From: Actinomycetota bacterium
GTDB lineage: Bacteria; Actinomycetota; Acidimicrobiia; Acidimicrobiales; AC-14
Direction: 5' to 3'
Assembly (NCBI GenBank): GCA_040754375.1
Contig: JBFMCT010000009.1
Coordinates: forward strand, 1 to 64,000
DNA: 64,000 nt
Shown: one piece after another, positions 1-8,614 of the stretch
Position numbering within the stretch: the stretch's first letter is position 1
How the letters are laid out: each line of letters begins with the position of its first letter
The notes under the pieces: model-generated
The model's input: the letters and a program-made list of their open reading frames with translations, nothing else
The model's database searches: none
What the model was told of the DNA's origin: nothing
Translations under genes and position numbers: made by a program

Positions 1-240
1 CGACGGCCCCGGTGGCCGCCCCGTAGACGACGGCCGTGGCCCCCCGGGGGCCGTGGGCAGCCGTGGGCCGGCCGGCCTGGTCGTAGGACCGGGTGGTGGT
101 CCAGCCCCAGACGTCGGTGTAGGACACCGGGCGCCCGCCCAGGTCCACCTTCGTCGTGAGCGGGCCCAGCCCCGCTTCGGAGGCCGAGGTGGTGAGGGGG
201 TCGCCGCCCCCGCGTAGTCGTAGGTGACGACCTTGACCGA
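1..240 (-). pseudogene. Broken YD-repeat (RHS-like) protein fragment, runs off left edge
   Basis: On the minus strand the DNA encodes YD-repeat motifs typical of RHS/wall-associated proteins, such as TYDYAG and then SYDQAGRPTA after a GRPVSYTDVWGW stretch. The two motif-bearing parts lie in different frames: the frame carrying VKVVTYDYAG must shift near 213-218, inside a run of G/C, to continue as GGDPLTTSASEAG. No start codon or signal peptide is visible on the upstream side (240-318), so this is the 3' part of a decayed gene or an assembly indel. The C-terminal side continues beyond position 1. RHS proteins are large secreted or surface repeat proteins often carrying polymorphic toxin tips; whether this one did cannot be seen. 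Confidence 0.6.
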
Positions 241-318
241 TTCGAGGGGAAATGGCCCGATCGGCCCATTCGCCTTCGGCCTCGGCGCCGGTCGGCTCCG
301 GGCCGGCCCGGCCGGGCT

Positions 319-1821
319 CTAGCGGGAGGCGGTCAGGGCGGCCCAGGACTGGTTGATGGCCGAGGGGTGCAGGTCGGCCAGGTGCATGCCGGGGCGTAGG
401 CCGTAGAGGCGGGGCACGTGGGCCAGCGGGACCACGAGCAGTTCGTCGACGACCTGGGTGTGGGTGGCCGCCACCGCCACCTGCTGCACGCCCTGGCGGC
501 TGTCGGCCGTACGGGCGACGTCGGCGTGGCCGCCGGCCGCCCGTCCCGCCAAGAGGAAGAACGGGTTGGCGTCGTTCTGGTTGGGCATGGCCAGTTCGAG
601 GTCGTAGCCCCGTTGGCGGAACTCTTGGTGGGTGGTGATGTCGGCGCCGTGGCGGGTGGCCACCTCGATGCCCACCTCCCGGAGCTGGCCCTGGATGGCT
701 CTCAGCCCTTCCTCGGGAAGGGCGGGCCCGGCGACCAGGGCGAGGGTCAGGCGCCTGCCGTCCTTGGCCCGCACGCCGTCGGGGCCGGCCCGCCAGCCGG
801 CATCGTCGAGGGTGCGCCGGGCGGCCGCCGGGTCGAAGCCCACAACCGCCAGCTGGGAGGCGGCCGTCCCGAGCACGGCGGGCGGGCTCAGGGACCGGGC
901 CGGTTCGCCGTTGCCCCCGAGCACGGCCGTGATGTAGGCCGACCGGTCCACGGCCAGGGCCACCGCTTGGCGGACCTCGCGGTCAGGCAGCGCACCGGCT
1001 GTCGTGAACGACAGGACCTGGGTGGCCCCGGCGGGGGCCCGGGCGACGGTGGCCCGACCGCTGGCCTCGATGGCGGCGACCGACGCCCACGGCACGTTGG
1101 CGGCCACGTCGACCTCGCCGGCCAGCAGGGCCTCGACCCGCTCGGCCGGGTCGGGCATGAACACGAAGGTCACCTGTTCCAGCCGGGCCTTCTCGCCCCA
1201 GTAGCCGTCGTGGCGTTCGACCACCACCCGCTGGCGGGGCCGGTAATCGACGACCTTGAAGGGCCCGGTGCCCGCCGGAGGAGTCGAGTCGTTGTGGCTG
1301 CCGTTGGGGACGATCGGGCCCTCGGGGTGCACGAGCTGTTCGGGCAGGCGGAGGTTGGGGCTGTTCAGGACGAAGTCGACGGTGTGGTCGTCGAGCTTGT
1401 CGATGCGGTCGAGGACGCCGGTCACGGCCGCCGAGAGGAACTGGCGGCCCGTCCACGACCAGACCACGTCGTCAGCGGTGAACGGGCGACCGTCGTGGAA
1501 GGACACGCCCCGGCGCAGGTGGAACCTCCACGTCTGGTCCCCGACCATCTCCCAGCGCTCGGCCAGCCCGGGCTGGACGGTGAAGTCGGTCCCGAGGCGC
1601 AGCAGGGGTTCGTACACGCCCACGCTGAGGTCTCCGGCGGCGAAGGCCTTGGACGCCGGGCCCTGGCCGGTGAGTGGCCAGATGTCCTCGGTGACCGCCA
1701 CCCGCACGCCGTCGCGCCCGTCCGCGGCCCCCGGCAGGGCGCCGTCGCCAGCGCCCCCGCCCCCGCAGGCGGCCAGCACGACGTACGCCACCAGCGCCCA
1801 CGCCCGGACGAAACGTGGCAA
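319..1821 (-). CDS. ABC transporter substrate-binding lipoprotein, family 5 (SBP_bac_5)
   Basis: The 500-residue product starts with a short positive N-terminus, a hydrophobic stretch and a lipobox ending LAAC at about residue 19, so it should be a lipid-anchored exported protein. The body carries the hallmarks of family 5 (dipeptide/oligopeptide/nickel type) binding proteins: VYEPLLRLGTDFTVQPGLA followed by a W-R-F-HLRRGVSFHDG segment and TADDVVWSW. Length is normal for the family. No permease or ATPase genes lie beside it, so it is either an orphan receptor or served by a transporter encoded elsewhere; the ligand cannot be predicted. It is divergent from the lipoprotein gene at 1997. Confidence 0.9.
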   Translation of the reverse strand: MPRFVRAWALVAYVVLAACGGGGAGDGALPGAADGRDGVRVAVTEDIWPLTGQGPASKAFAAGDLSVGVYEPLLRLGTDFTVQPGLAERWEMVGDQTWRFHLRRGVSFHDGRPFTADDVVWSWTGRQFLSAAVTGVLDRIDKLDDHTVDFVLNSPNLRLPEQLVHPEGPIVPNGSHNDSTPPAGTGPFKVVDYRPRQRVVVERHDGYWGEKARLEQVTFVFMPDPAERVEALLAGEVDVAANVPWASVAAIEASGRATVARAPAGATQVLSFTTAGALPDREVRQAVALAVDRSAYITAVLGGNGEPARSLSPPAVLGTAASQLAVVGFDPAAARRTLDDAGWRAGPDGVRAKDGRRLTLALVAGPALPEEGLRAIQGQLREVGIEVATRHGADITTHQEFRQRGYDLELAMPNQNDANPFFLLAGRAAGGHADVARTADSRQGVQQVAVAATHTQVVDELLVVPLAHVPRLYGLRPGMHLADLHPSAINQSWAALTASR

Positions 1822-1996
1822 CGAGGCTCAGCCGCCTCGGGGCCGGCGCCCCCGGCTGGCCGGCGCTCGCTGGGCCCGAGCCGGGGGCTCATCCACCACA
1901 GACCTCCCGCCCACGCATCGCAAGCGGCCAGGGTAGTTGTCCGGGGATGGGCGGGGGCGGTCCCGGCTGGGCCCGGAGGTGGCCTAGCCTTCGGGG

Positions 1997-2593
1997 ATGG
2001 TGCGGGCCGGGCAACGGTTGAGACGGGCTGGCATGCAGGCAGTGGCCACCGGGGTGGTCGCCCTCGTCTTGGCCGCGTGCGGGGGCGGCAGTGGCGGCGG
2101 CGCCGAGCTGGCCAGCGGCCCCGGCGGGGGGCCAGTCTCGACCGTGGCCCCCGTGAGCACCCTGCCCGCGACGGGCACGGGCAACATCAGCCGGCCCGCC
2201 TGCGAGCACCTGAGCCGCGAGGAGGTGGCCCGCCTGCTGGGCAACGGCGTGACCGCTGGTCAGGAGGCCGGCCGGTCGTGTTTTTGGGGCACGACCGTCG
2301 ACCGGGGCACGAGCGCCACGCTGACGGTGGTCGCTCCCGCGCCCGGGCGGGCGGCCGACGAGTGCACGACCCAGCGCAACAGCCTCCCCTCCGAAGCTAC
2401 CGCCGACTCCGTGAGCGGGGTCGGTAACTCGGCCGTATGGGTCTGGCAGCCGATCTCGGTGCTGCTCCAGGGCAACTTCCTGGCGTGCTGGGACAACGCC
2501 GTCGTGCTCGTGTTCCTCTCCGGCGAGCGAGACCAGGCCAGCCTGCGCAACGCCGCCTCAGGCATGGCTCAGACAGTCCACGCCCGGCTCTGA
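1997..2593 (+). CDS. Secreted lipoprotein, DUF3558-like
   Basis: A 198-residue exported protein with a hydrophobic N-terminus and a lipobox (VLAAC, Cys at about residue 28), then a Gly/Pro/Thr-rich linker. The mature domain begins with CEHLSREEVARLLG and later has C-F-W, resembling the DUF3558 lipoproteins of mycobacteria and relatives, in which paired cysteines frame a small fold. Function is unknown. A second ATG at 2033 would shorten the n-region to a more typical length and may be the true start. It is divergently placed from the family 5 binding protein, with a 175-bp gap that should hold both promoters. Confidence 0.75.
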   Translation: MVRAGQRLRRAGMQAVATGVVALVLAACGGGSGGGAELASGPGGGPVSTVAPVSTLPATGTGNISRPACEHLSREEVARLLGNGVTAGQEAGRSCFWGTTVDRGTSATLTVVAPAPGRAADECTTQRNSLPSEATADSVSGVGNSAVWVWQPISVLLQGNFLACWDNAVVLVFLSGERDQASLRNAASGMAQTVHARL

Positions 2594-2748
2594 CCCGCCG
2601 TCGCGGCTGTCCACGGCGGACCTACCCCACGACGCCGGCCCTCGTGCTGCCGTCCACCGCGGTCTCAGGCCGTACCTAATGGGACCTTCGCCTCTTCTCA
2701 CCGCCCTGCGAGGACTGGATCATTCGAGAGCAGAGGAGGTGGCTCTCG

Positions 2749-3048
2749 ATGCTCGGTTCGCTTTCGGGACGGGTGGTTGTCATCGGGACGGTGGCGGTCG
2801 CCCTTGCGGGCGGTGTCGACGCGGTCAGGGGCGACAACGCCGACCTCCTCGTCGTCTTCCTTCTCGTGGCCGCGCTGCAGCTTGCGTTGCTGGTACGCCT
2901 CCAGTTCGGCCGGCGACCGGTCCCGGTCCGGCCTGATCTGGCGGCCTGGCTGGAAGCTCGTTCCGCGCTGACCGGAGAGCCGCCCGCGGCGATAGCCGAG
3001 CGGAGCATCGCCGAGTACCGGGCCAGCCTGCGCGGGGATAACGGGTGA
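2749..3048 (+). CDS. Small membrane protein coupled to the giant fusion gene
   Basis: Product of 99 residues: two closely spaced hydrophobic segments (about 5-25 and 32-48) and a cytoplasmic tail with PDLAAWLEARSALTGEPPAA and AERSIAEYRASL, which looks like a short helical or ribbon-helix-helix-type segment. An AGGAGG ribosome-binding site sits just upstream of the ATG. The stop codon overlaps the GTG start of the next gene (GTGA at 3045-3048), so the two are translationally coupled and probably act together. I do not recognise a named family. It may help membrane insertion or assembly of the 1844-residue partner; that is inference. Confidence 0.7.
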   Translation: MLGSLSGRVVVIGTVAVALAGGVDAVRGDNADLLVVFLLVAALQLALLVRLQFGRRPVPVRPDLAAWLEARSALTGEPPAAIAERSIAEYRASLRGDNG

Positions 3049-6000
3049 CGACTTCGCCGTCCGATGCCCCACTCGTAGTCCTCCCTGGCGACCAGGTCGA
3101 CCCGGCCGTCCTTGGCGGTAAGGCGGGGTCGCTGTGGCGACTGGTCGCCCTGGGGTTCCCGGTCCCGCGCCTGGCGGTCGTCACCGCCGACGCCTACCGG
3201 CGTGCCGTGTCGGGGCCCCTGAAGCAGTGGCTGGTGCACCTCCCACCGACCGACACCGACGAAGAGGGCCAGCGGGCCCAGGTCGACGCCGCCTTCGCCG
3301 CCCTCGTACTGCCCGACGACCTGACCGAAGGGGTGGTCCGGGCGGCTGAGACCATCGCCGGGTCCGGCGGGGCCCTGGCGGTTCGTTCGTCGGCCAGCGC
3401 CGAGGACCTTCGTGGTGCCTCGTTCGCGGGTCAATACCGTTCGTTCCTCGACGTAGTGGGACCAGCGGCAGTCCTGCAGGCCCTGCGCCTGACGTGGGCC
3501 TCTCTCTGGCACCCGGCGGCTCGGCGCTACCGGCTCGAGCAGGGGTTGGGCGACGAGGAGGCGGCTATGGCCGTGATCCTCATGGAACTGGTGCGACCCC
3601 TGCGGGCCGGGGTGGCCTTCACAGTCGACCCCGCGGGCGACGAAAGCGACGTGCGGGTCGAGGCGGTCGCGGGCTTCGCTGACAAGTTGGTGGGCGGAGA
3701 GGTCACGCCGGAGGCCTTCGTCGTCCCCCGTGCCGACCCTGACCGAGGGGGCTCACCCTTGGTGGCGGCCGTGGCGCGCCTGGCCCTCGACGCCGAGACG
3801 GCCTTCGGCTGCCCCCAGGATGTCGAGTGGGCTTGGGACGGCACCGCCGTCTATGTGGTCCAGTCCCGGCCCATCACCGTCGCCGGCCCGCCTGACGACG
3901 ACGGGTTCGACCGCTGGAGCCCAGCGGCCGACTACACGACCACTGGGATCGCCGAGGCGCTCCCGGGGCTGCTGGCGCCGCTCGTTTGGGACACGGCCGG
4001 CCGGGCCATCGACGAGGCCTTTCTCTGCTTGCTCGCCGACCTCTCGGCCCTCCCCTCGTCCGGTGGCGACCTTCACGCCCTGGCCCGTGTCCGGGCGCAG
4101 GCCGCCCTCGACTTGGGGCTTCTTCGCCGGGCAGCCGCGGTCATCCCAGGAGCCAGCGCCGGTGCCGTGGAGCGGAGCCTCTTTGGAGGCGACGGGGAGC
4201 CCGAGACCGGGGCCGAGGCGGGGACAGGGAGTGACGCTCGTCGGGCCCGGTTGTTGCGACGCCTGGCCCACGACTGGCGGGTGGCTCGCCTTCGTCACCA
4301 GGCGCGGGGCGCCGGAGAAGTGTTCCGGCTGGCAACCATCGAGATCGTCGGCCACGGCCGGCACCTCGGTTCGCTCTCCGACTCTGCCCTGCTGGGCTAC
4401 CGAGCCCGCCTCGCTGACATCTTGGCCCGGGGGACGAGAGCCGAGGTGGCCGTGGCCGCATGCGCGGTAGCAGCTTACGATCGCTTGGAGGCCTTCCTGG
4501 CTCCGTACGTGGGGAGCGAGGAAGCGTCGGGTCTGGCCGCTCGGCTGACGCAGGGGACCGACGCGCCGGTGGTGCTGCGCCGGTGGATGGAGCTGGCTGC
4601 TGAGGCTCAGCGCACGCTTACGGGCCGCCGAGCCATGGCGGCGCACCGATGGAGTGAGGCCTGGACCATCCTGGCCGCAGATGGCGAGTCGGCCAAGCGG
4701 TTCCGGTCGCGGTTCGAAGAGACGATCCGGGCCGCTGGGTCGCGGTCGGTCATGGGCGGTCCCTCCTGGGTCGAGGAGCCGGACTTGGCCTGGCGCGCGG
4801 TGCGGGCGGCCACGGCCCGGCACCCCGGGGCTCCCGACGGGGCTTTGGACGCCCGCGCCGCCGAGGACCTCCTGTCGGCCACGCCCCGCTGGCAGAGGTT
4901 GAACGTCCTTACCGGAGTCCTCGTCGACACCCAGGGCCTGCTCCTGCGCCGCCACGTCGACGATGCGCGCGACCTGCTCCGGGAGCGGGAGGCACTCAAG
5001 TCCGCGCTCTTGAGCATGGGCGGAGAGATCCGTCGTGTCCACCTGGAGATCGGCCGGCGCCTGGCGGAGAGGGGTGGCATCGCCGAGGCAGCCGAGATCG
5101 ATTACCTCGGGACGGCCGAACTGTCCGCGGCCATGTCCGGGCACGGGCCCTCGCGGGCTGAGTTGCTCCGTCGGCACCGGCGCTTTGGCCATGCGGCCGC
5201 GTTGCCGCTGCCCGCCCGGTTCGTGGGCCGGCCCCCGGTCGCCCCCGCCCCGGCCCCCGCCGGTGATCACTTCCAGGGTTGGGCGGCAAGTGCGGGGAGC
5301 TACGAGGGCCCGGCGCGGGTCGTGACTAGTGCCGACGGCCAGCTCGAGCCCGGCGAGATCCTGGTCGCCCATACGACCGACCCGTCGTGGGGCCCCCTGT
5401 TCCTCACGGCCGGAGCACTCGTGGTGGAACAGGGAGGACCGCTGTCCCACGCCGCGGTGGTCGCCCGGGAACTGGGCCTGCCGGCGGTGGTCAACGTCAC
5501 CGGCATCGTCGAGCGAATCAGCGGGGGGCACCCCACGGTGAGCGTCGACGGCAGCAGCGGCGAGGTCGTAGTGATCGACGATGCTCCCTCCGGTGGCCAA
5601 CAGGATGGGGTGGACCAGGGAACGGGCCCCGCGGCAGGGCCGAGCGTAGCCGGGCCGAGCGTGGCCGGGCCGAGCGTGGCCGGGCCGGCCCCAGCCGGGC
5701 CACCGCCTGTGGAGGGGGCCCCGGCCGACGGCCACAGCCGGGGCGCGCTGGCGGCCCGAGCGAGGACGGAGGCGGAGCAGGAGGCCCTGCACGTGTTTGT
5801 CCCCGCCGTGATGGGGGCCGGGCTCTTGTACTCGCTGCTCGTGCTGGCCCGGGAATGGACGGGCCGCGTCCTCGGCCGGCACCGACGCCAGGCCCTGGTC
5901 CGGGCCCAGGCCCGCCTCGTGGCCGACGAGGTGCTGGGCGGCGAAGAGGCAGCCATCGCACCGGACGGCTCCCGGGCCACCCGGACGCTGCTCGCCGTCG

Positions 6001-8579
6001 TGGGTGCCGTCTTCCTCGGGTTCGCCGTTTACGTACTCCCCGGAGCAACGTTCAACTACCTGCGCCCAGGGGGCTACATCTCCGAGATCGCCTGGATCCT
6101 CGCCGTCGCCCTGTTGCTGGTGGTCGTCGTAGGGACGGCCGGTTTCGTGTTCGGGCTCTCCGCCTTGGGCCGGCGTCCGCTCGCTCCGGCCGCCCGCCGG
6201 GTGGTGCAGGTGAGCGCGGTGGTGCGCAACGGAGCGGACCACCATCCCGCCCACCACGCGTGGGGTGCCCGCTGGCACGGGACCGCGTCGGTCCTCCTGC
6301 TGGCCGTCGCCGCGGCCAGCGTCGTTCTCACGCTCGCCGTCGCCATGGGAAACCCCGTCGTGCACCGCGCTGACGTGACCCTCGCCGATCGGGTCCGTGA
6401 TACCGGTCCTGTCCATCTGCTCACTCGAGCCGACGACCTGGGGCGCACCGGCGTAGCGGTGGTGACCAGCTTGATCACGGTTGTCGTGCTCGGGCGCCGC
6501 GCCCCCCGGCTGGCGGCCGCCTACCCAGCCGCGGTCCTGGCCGGCATCGTGGTCAACGTCCTGCTCAAGGGGGTGGTGGACAGGCCCCGGCCGATCAGCC
6601 CGGTCGTGGGCACGGCGCTGTCGTCGTACCCAAGCGGCCATACCATCCAGGCGGTCCTCCTGGCCGTCTTCGTCACCCTGGCGGTCCACGAGGTCAGCCG
6701 CCATAGGTGGCTGACGGCGGTGACCGGCTTGACGCTTGGGGCCGGGGCGGCCGGTACGAGCTGGGCACGGGTGAGCTTCGCCGCCCACTGGCCCTCCGAT
6801 GTGATTGGTGGTGCCTTGATCGCCACCCTCGTCGCGCTGATTGCGATGCTGATCATCCACCCGCGGCCGGCGCACCACAGCGGTTACCGACCGCTGCTGC
6901 TGCTCCCCGAGGTGGTCGCGGGGCGCGCCCGCGTACTGGCCCGGGGGTTGGCCGTGGTGGCCGTGGTGGCCGTAGCTGCCCTTTCGGTCAGCGTGGGACT
7001 GCCGCGCGCCCCCGAGGGGGCACTTTCCGACGGTGGCATCGACGACCTGGTCCAGATCATCCTGCTCCTGTTGTCGGCCGTGGCGGCTGCCGTGGCCTGG
7101 AGGTGGGAGGCCGTGGGAGCGGTCATGCTGGCTGCTACCGGCACCGCCATGGCGCTGTTCGCCTCCTTGCAGTACCAGCCGGCGGCGGCCCTTCTGGTGG
7201 CCTTGGCCTTCGTCACCCCTGCCCTGCTCTTCTGGGTCGCCTGGCAGCACGGGCAACCTCTTCGCTCATTGGTTGCCGCAGCCGCAGCTGCTGCGGTTCT
7301 CACCGGAGGGACCTGGGCCGGCGCGTCAGCCATCTACGACCACTACTTCGGCCCGGCCCACCCCCAGTCGCCCCTGGTCGCCATCCGCTCGGACACGCTT
7401 TCGTGGGTGTGGGCGGGTGGGCTGAGCGCCGATGGCGTCACTGTTACGGCCAAGCTCAGCAGGCCCGGTCCCGCCGAAGTCTGGATATCGGCATCGCCCG
7501 ACGGGGAAGCCGCCCGACTCGTCCCCACTAGGGGGTCGGACCCGAGCGATCCTCGGGTGGTCACAGCCGTCGTCGGCGGCTTGGCCCCAGCCACGTCGTA
7601 CTACTACGGGGTGGCCGTCAACGGAGTGCTCGACCGTTCATTCTTGGGCCGCGTGAGGACTCCCGGAGAGGGTCCCTTCTCGTTCACGGTGGCTTTCGGC
7701 GCCTGCGCCCGCACCGGGTCGAACGGCCTCGTTTTCGACGCGATCGCTGGGGTCGACCCGCTGCTCTACCTCATCACAGGCGACTTCCACTACGGGAACG
7801 TGGCAGAACCCGACGGTGAGCGGCTTCGGGCCGTGCTCGACCGTACCCTGAGTGCGCCGGCCCAGCAGGCCCTGTACCTGAAGGCACCCATCGCCTACGT
7901 ATGGGATGACCACGACTACGGCGGGAACGACGCAGATGCGTCCTCCCCGGCCCGCCCGATGGCCCAGGCGGCCTACCGCTCCTATGTTCCCCACGGCGTG
8001 CTGGCTAGTGGTGACGGTATCCAGCAATCCTTCGTGATAGGCCGTGCCCGCTTCATCCTCACAGACACGCGTTCATACCGCAGACCCGCTCTAGACGGTA
8101 GCGGGACGATACTCGGCGAAGACCAGCTGGCGTGGTTCGAAGAAGAGCTTCTCGCCGCCCGTGACGCCGGCCAGCTCGCCATCTGGGTGAGCCCGACACC
8201 GTGGATCGCCGAGGCGAACCCGGCCGCGGACTCGTGGGCGGGCTTCGATCAGGAACGTCGGCGGGTGGCCGACTTCATCGACCGAAATGGCATCAGGCTG
8301 CTGATGCTGAGCGGCGACGCCCACATGGTGGCGATCGACGACGGCACCAACAGCGGCTACGCCTCCAGTGGGGCCTCCGGCTTCCCGGTCGCCCATGGAG
8401 GAGCACTCGACCGCCCCGGCAGCCTGAAGGGCGGGCCCTACAGCCATGGTGCCTTCCCGGGGGCGGGGCAGTTCGGCGTGCTGGAAATCGACGACGACGG
8501 GGGCGACCGGGTGCGCGTGCGCATCACGGGCCGCAACTGGAAGGACGAGATCCTGGTCAGCTTCGAGGCGTGGCTCTGA
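3045..8579 (+). CDS. Tripartite fusion: rifampin-phosphotransferase-like + PAP2 phosphatase + PhoD-type phosphatase
   Basis: An 1844-residue protein with three enzyme modules. (1) Residues about 10-280 form a PEP-synthase-type ATP-binding domain (GGKAGSL with Lys26, AVRSSASAED with Arg114, VQSRPI near 271). A helical middle follows, then a swivelling phosphohistidine domain (about 755-845) with GGPLSHAAVV, His802. This order and size match rifampin phosphotransferase, not full PEP synthase, which has an extra barrel. (2) After a Gly/Pro/Ala linker come 13-14 hydrophobic segments (915-1430). Among them is a PAP2 site: K1175 in KGVVDRPRP, YPSGH with His1199, and R1242...H1248...D1252. (3) Residues about 1445-1844 are a PhoD-like metallophosphatase with an Ig-like lead, GDFHYGN (1579), DDHDYGGND (1621) and GDAHM (1757). 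Motifs look intact in all three. Substrates are unknown. The frame is continuous, with no internal stop. Confidence 0.88.
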   Translation: MTTSPSDAPLVVLPGDQVDPAVLGGKAGSLWRLVALGFPVPRLAVVTADAYRRAVSGPLKQWLVHLPPTDTDEEGQRAQVDAAFAALVLPDDLTEGVVRAAETIAGSGGALAVRSSASAEDLRGASFAGQYRSFLDVVGPAAVLQALRLTWASLWHPAARRYRLEQGLGDEEAAMAVILMELVRPLRAGVAFTVDPAGDESDVRVEAVAGFADKLVGGEVTPEAFVVPRADPDRGGSPLVAAVARLALDAETAFGCPQDVEWAWDGTAVYVVQSRPITVAGPPDDDGFDRWSPAADYTTTGIAEALPGLLAPLVWDTAGRAIDEAFLCLLADLSALPSSGGDLHALARVRAQAALDLGLLRRAAAVIPGASAGAVERSLFGGDGEPETGAEAGTGSDARRARLLRRLAHDWRVARLRHQARGAGEVFRLATIEIVGHGRHLGSLSDSALLGYRARLADILARGTRAEVAVAACAVAAYDRLEAFLAPYVGSEEASGLAARLTQGTDAPVVLRRWMELAAEAQRTLTGRRAMAAHRWSEAWTILAADGESAKRFRSRFEETIRAAGSRSVMGGPSWVEEPDLAWRAVRAATARHPGAPDGALDARAAEDLLSATPRWQRLNVLTGVLVDTQGLLLRRHVDDARDLLREREALKSALLSMGGEIRRVHLEIGRRLAERGGIAEAAEIDYLGTAELSAAMSGHGPSRAELLRRHRRFGHAAALPLPARFVGRPPVAPAPAPAGDHFQGWAASAGSYEGPARVVTSADGQLEPGEILVAHTTDPSWGPLFLTAGALVVEQGGPLSHAAVVARELGLPAVVNVTGIVERISGGHPTVSVDGSSGEVVVIDDAPSGGQQDGVDQGTGPAAGPSVAGPSVAGPSVAGPAPAGPPPVEGAPADGHSRGALAARARTEAEQEALHVFVPAVMGAGLLYSLLVLAREWTGRVLGRHRRQALVRAQARLVADEVLGGEEAAIAPDGSRATRTLLAVVGAVFLGFAVYVLPGATFNYLRPGGYISEIAWILAVALLLVVVVGTAGFVFGLSALGRRPLAPAARRVVQVSAVVRNGADHHPAHHAWGARWHGTASVLLLAVAAASVVLTLAVAMGNPVVHRADVTLADRVRDTGPVHLLTRADDLGRTGVAVVTSLITVVVLGRRAPRLAAAYPAAVLAGIVVNVLLKGVVDRPRPISPVVGTALSSYPSGHTIQAVLLAVFVTLAVHEVSRHRWLTAVTGLTLGAGAAGTSWARVSFAAHWPSDVIGGALIATLVALIAMLIIHPRPAHHSGYRPLLLLPEVVAGRARVLARGLAVVAVVAVAALSVSVGLPRAPEGALSDGGIDDLVQIILLLLSAVAAAVAWRWEAVGAVMLAATGTAMALFASLQYQPAAALLVALAFVTPALLFWVAWQHGQPLRSLVAAAAAAAVLTGGTWAGASAIYDHYFGPAHPQSPLVAIRSDTLSWVWAGGLSADGVTVTAKLSRPGPAEVWISASPDGEAARLVPTRGSDPSDPRVVTAVVGGLAPATSYYYGVAVNGVLDRSFLGRVRTPGEGPFSFTVAFGACARTGSNGLVFDAIAGVDPLLYLITGDFHYGNVAEPDGERLRAVLDRTLSAPAQQALYLKAPIAYVWDDHDYGGNDADASSPARPMAQAAYRSYVPHGVLASGDGIQQSFVIGRARFILTDTRSYRRPALDGSGTILGEDQLAWFEEELLAARDAGQLAIWVSPTPWIAEANPAADSWAGFDQERRRVADFIDRNGIRLLMLSGDAHMVAIDDGTNSGYASSGASGFPVAHGGALDRPGSLKGGPYSHGAFPGAGQFGVLEIDDDGGDRVRVRITGRNWKDEILVSFEAWL
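5637..5696 (+). repeat. 15-bp in-frame tandem repeat in the fusion-protein linker
   Basis: Three near-identical copies of a 15-bp unit (GGGCCGAGCGTGGCC) and a fourth diverged copy encode GPSVA repeats. They sit exactly between the phosphohistidine domain and the first membrane segment of the fusion protein. Copy number changes would stay in frame and only alter linker length. Confidence 0.8.
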
Positions 8580-8614
8580 CCCTGCTACTGACCCGCTGAG
8601 CGGCCGGTTGCCGC

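Noticed and set aside
418-2427. Long plus-strand open frame (669 codons) over the binding-protein gene
   Set aside because: It is antisense to a clear family 5 binding protein and then runs over the lipoprotein gene in another frame; Gly/His/Arg-rich composition without motifs is typical of GC-rich shadow frames.
3753-7256. Minus-strand open frame of 1167 codons opposite the giant fusion gene
   Set aside because: Composition is His/Gln/Arg/Gly-rich with no domain signature; the plus strand encodes well-conserved enzyme motifs throughout.
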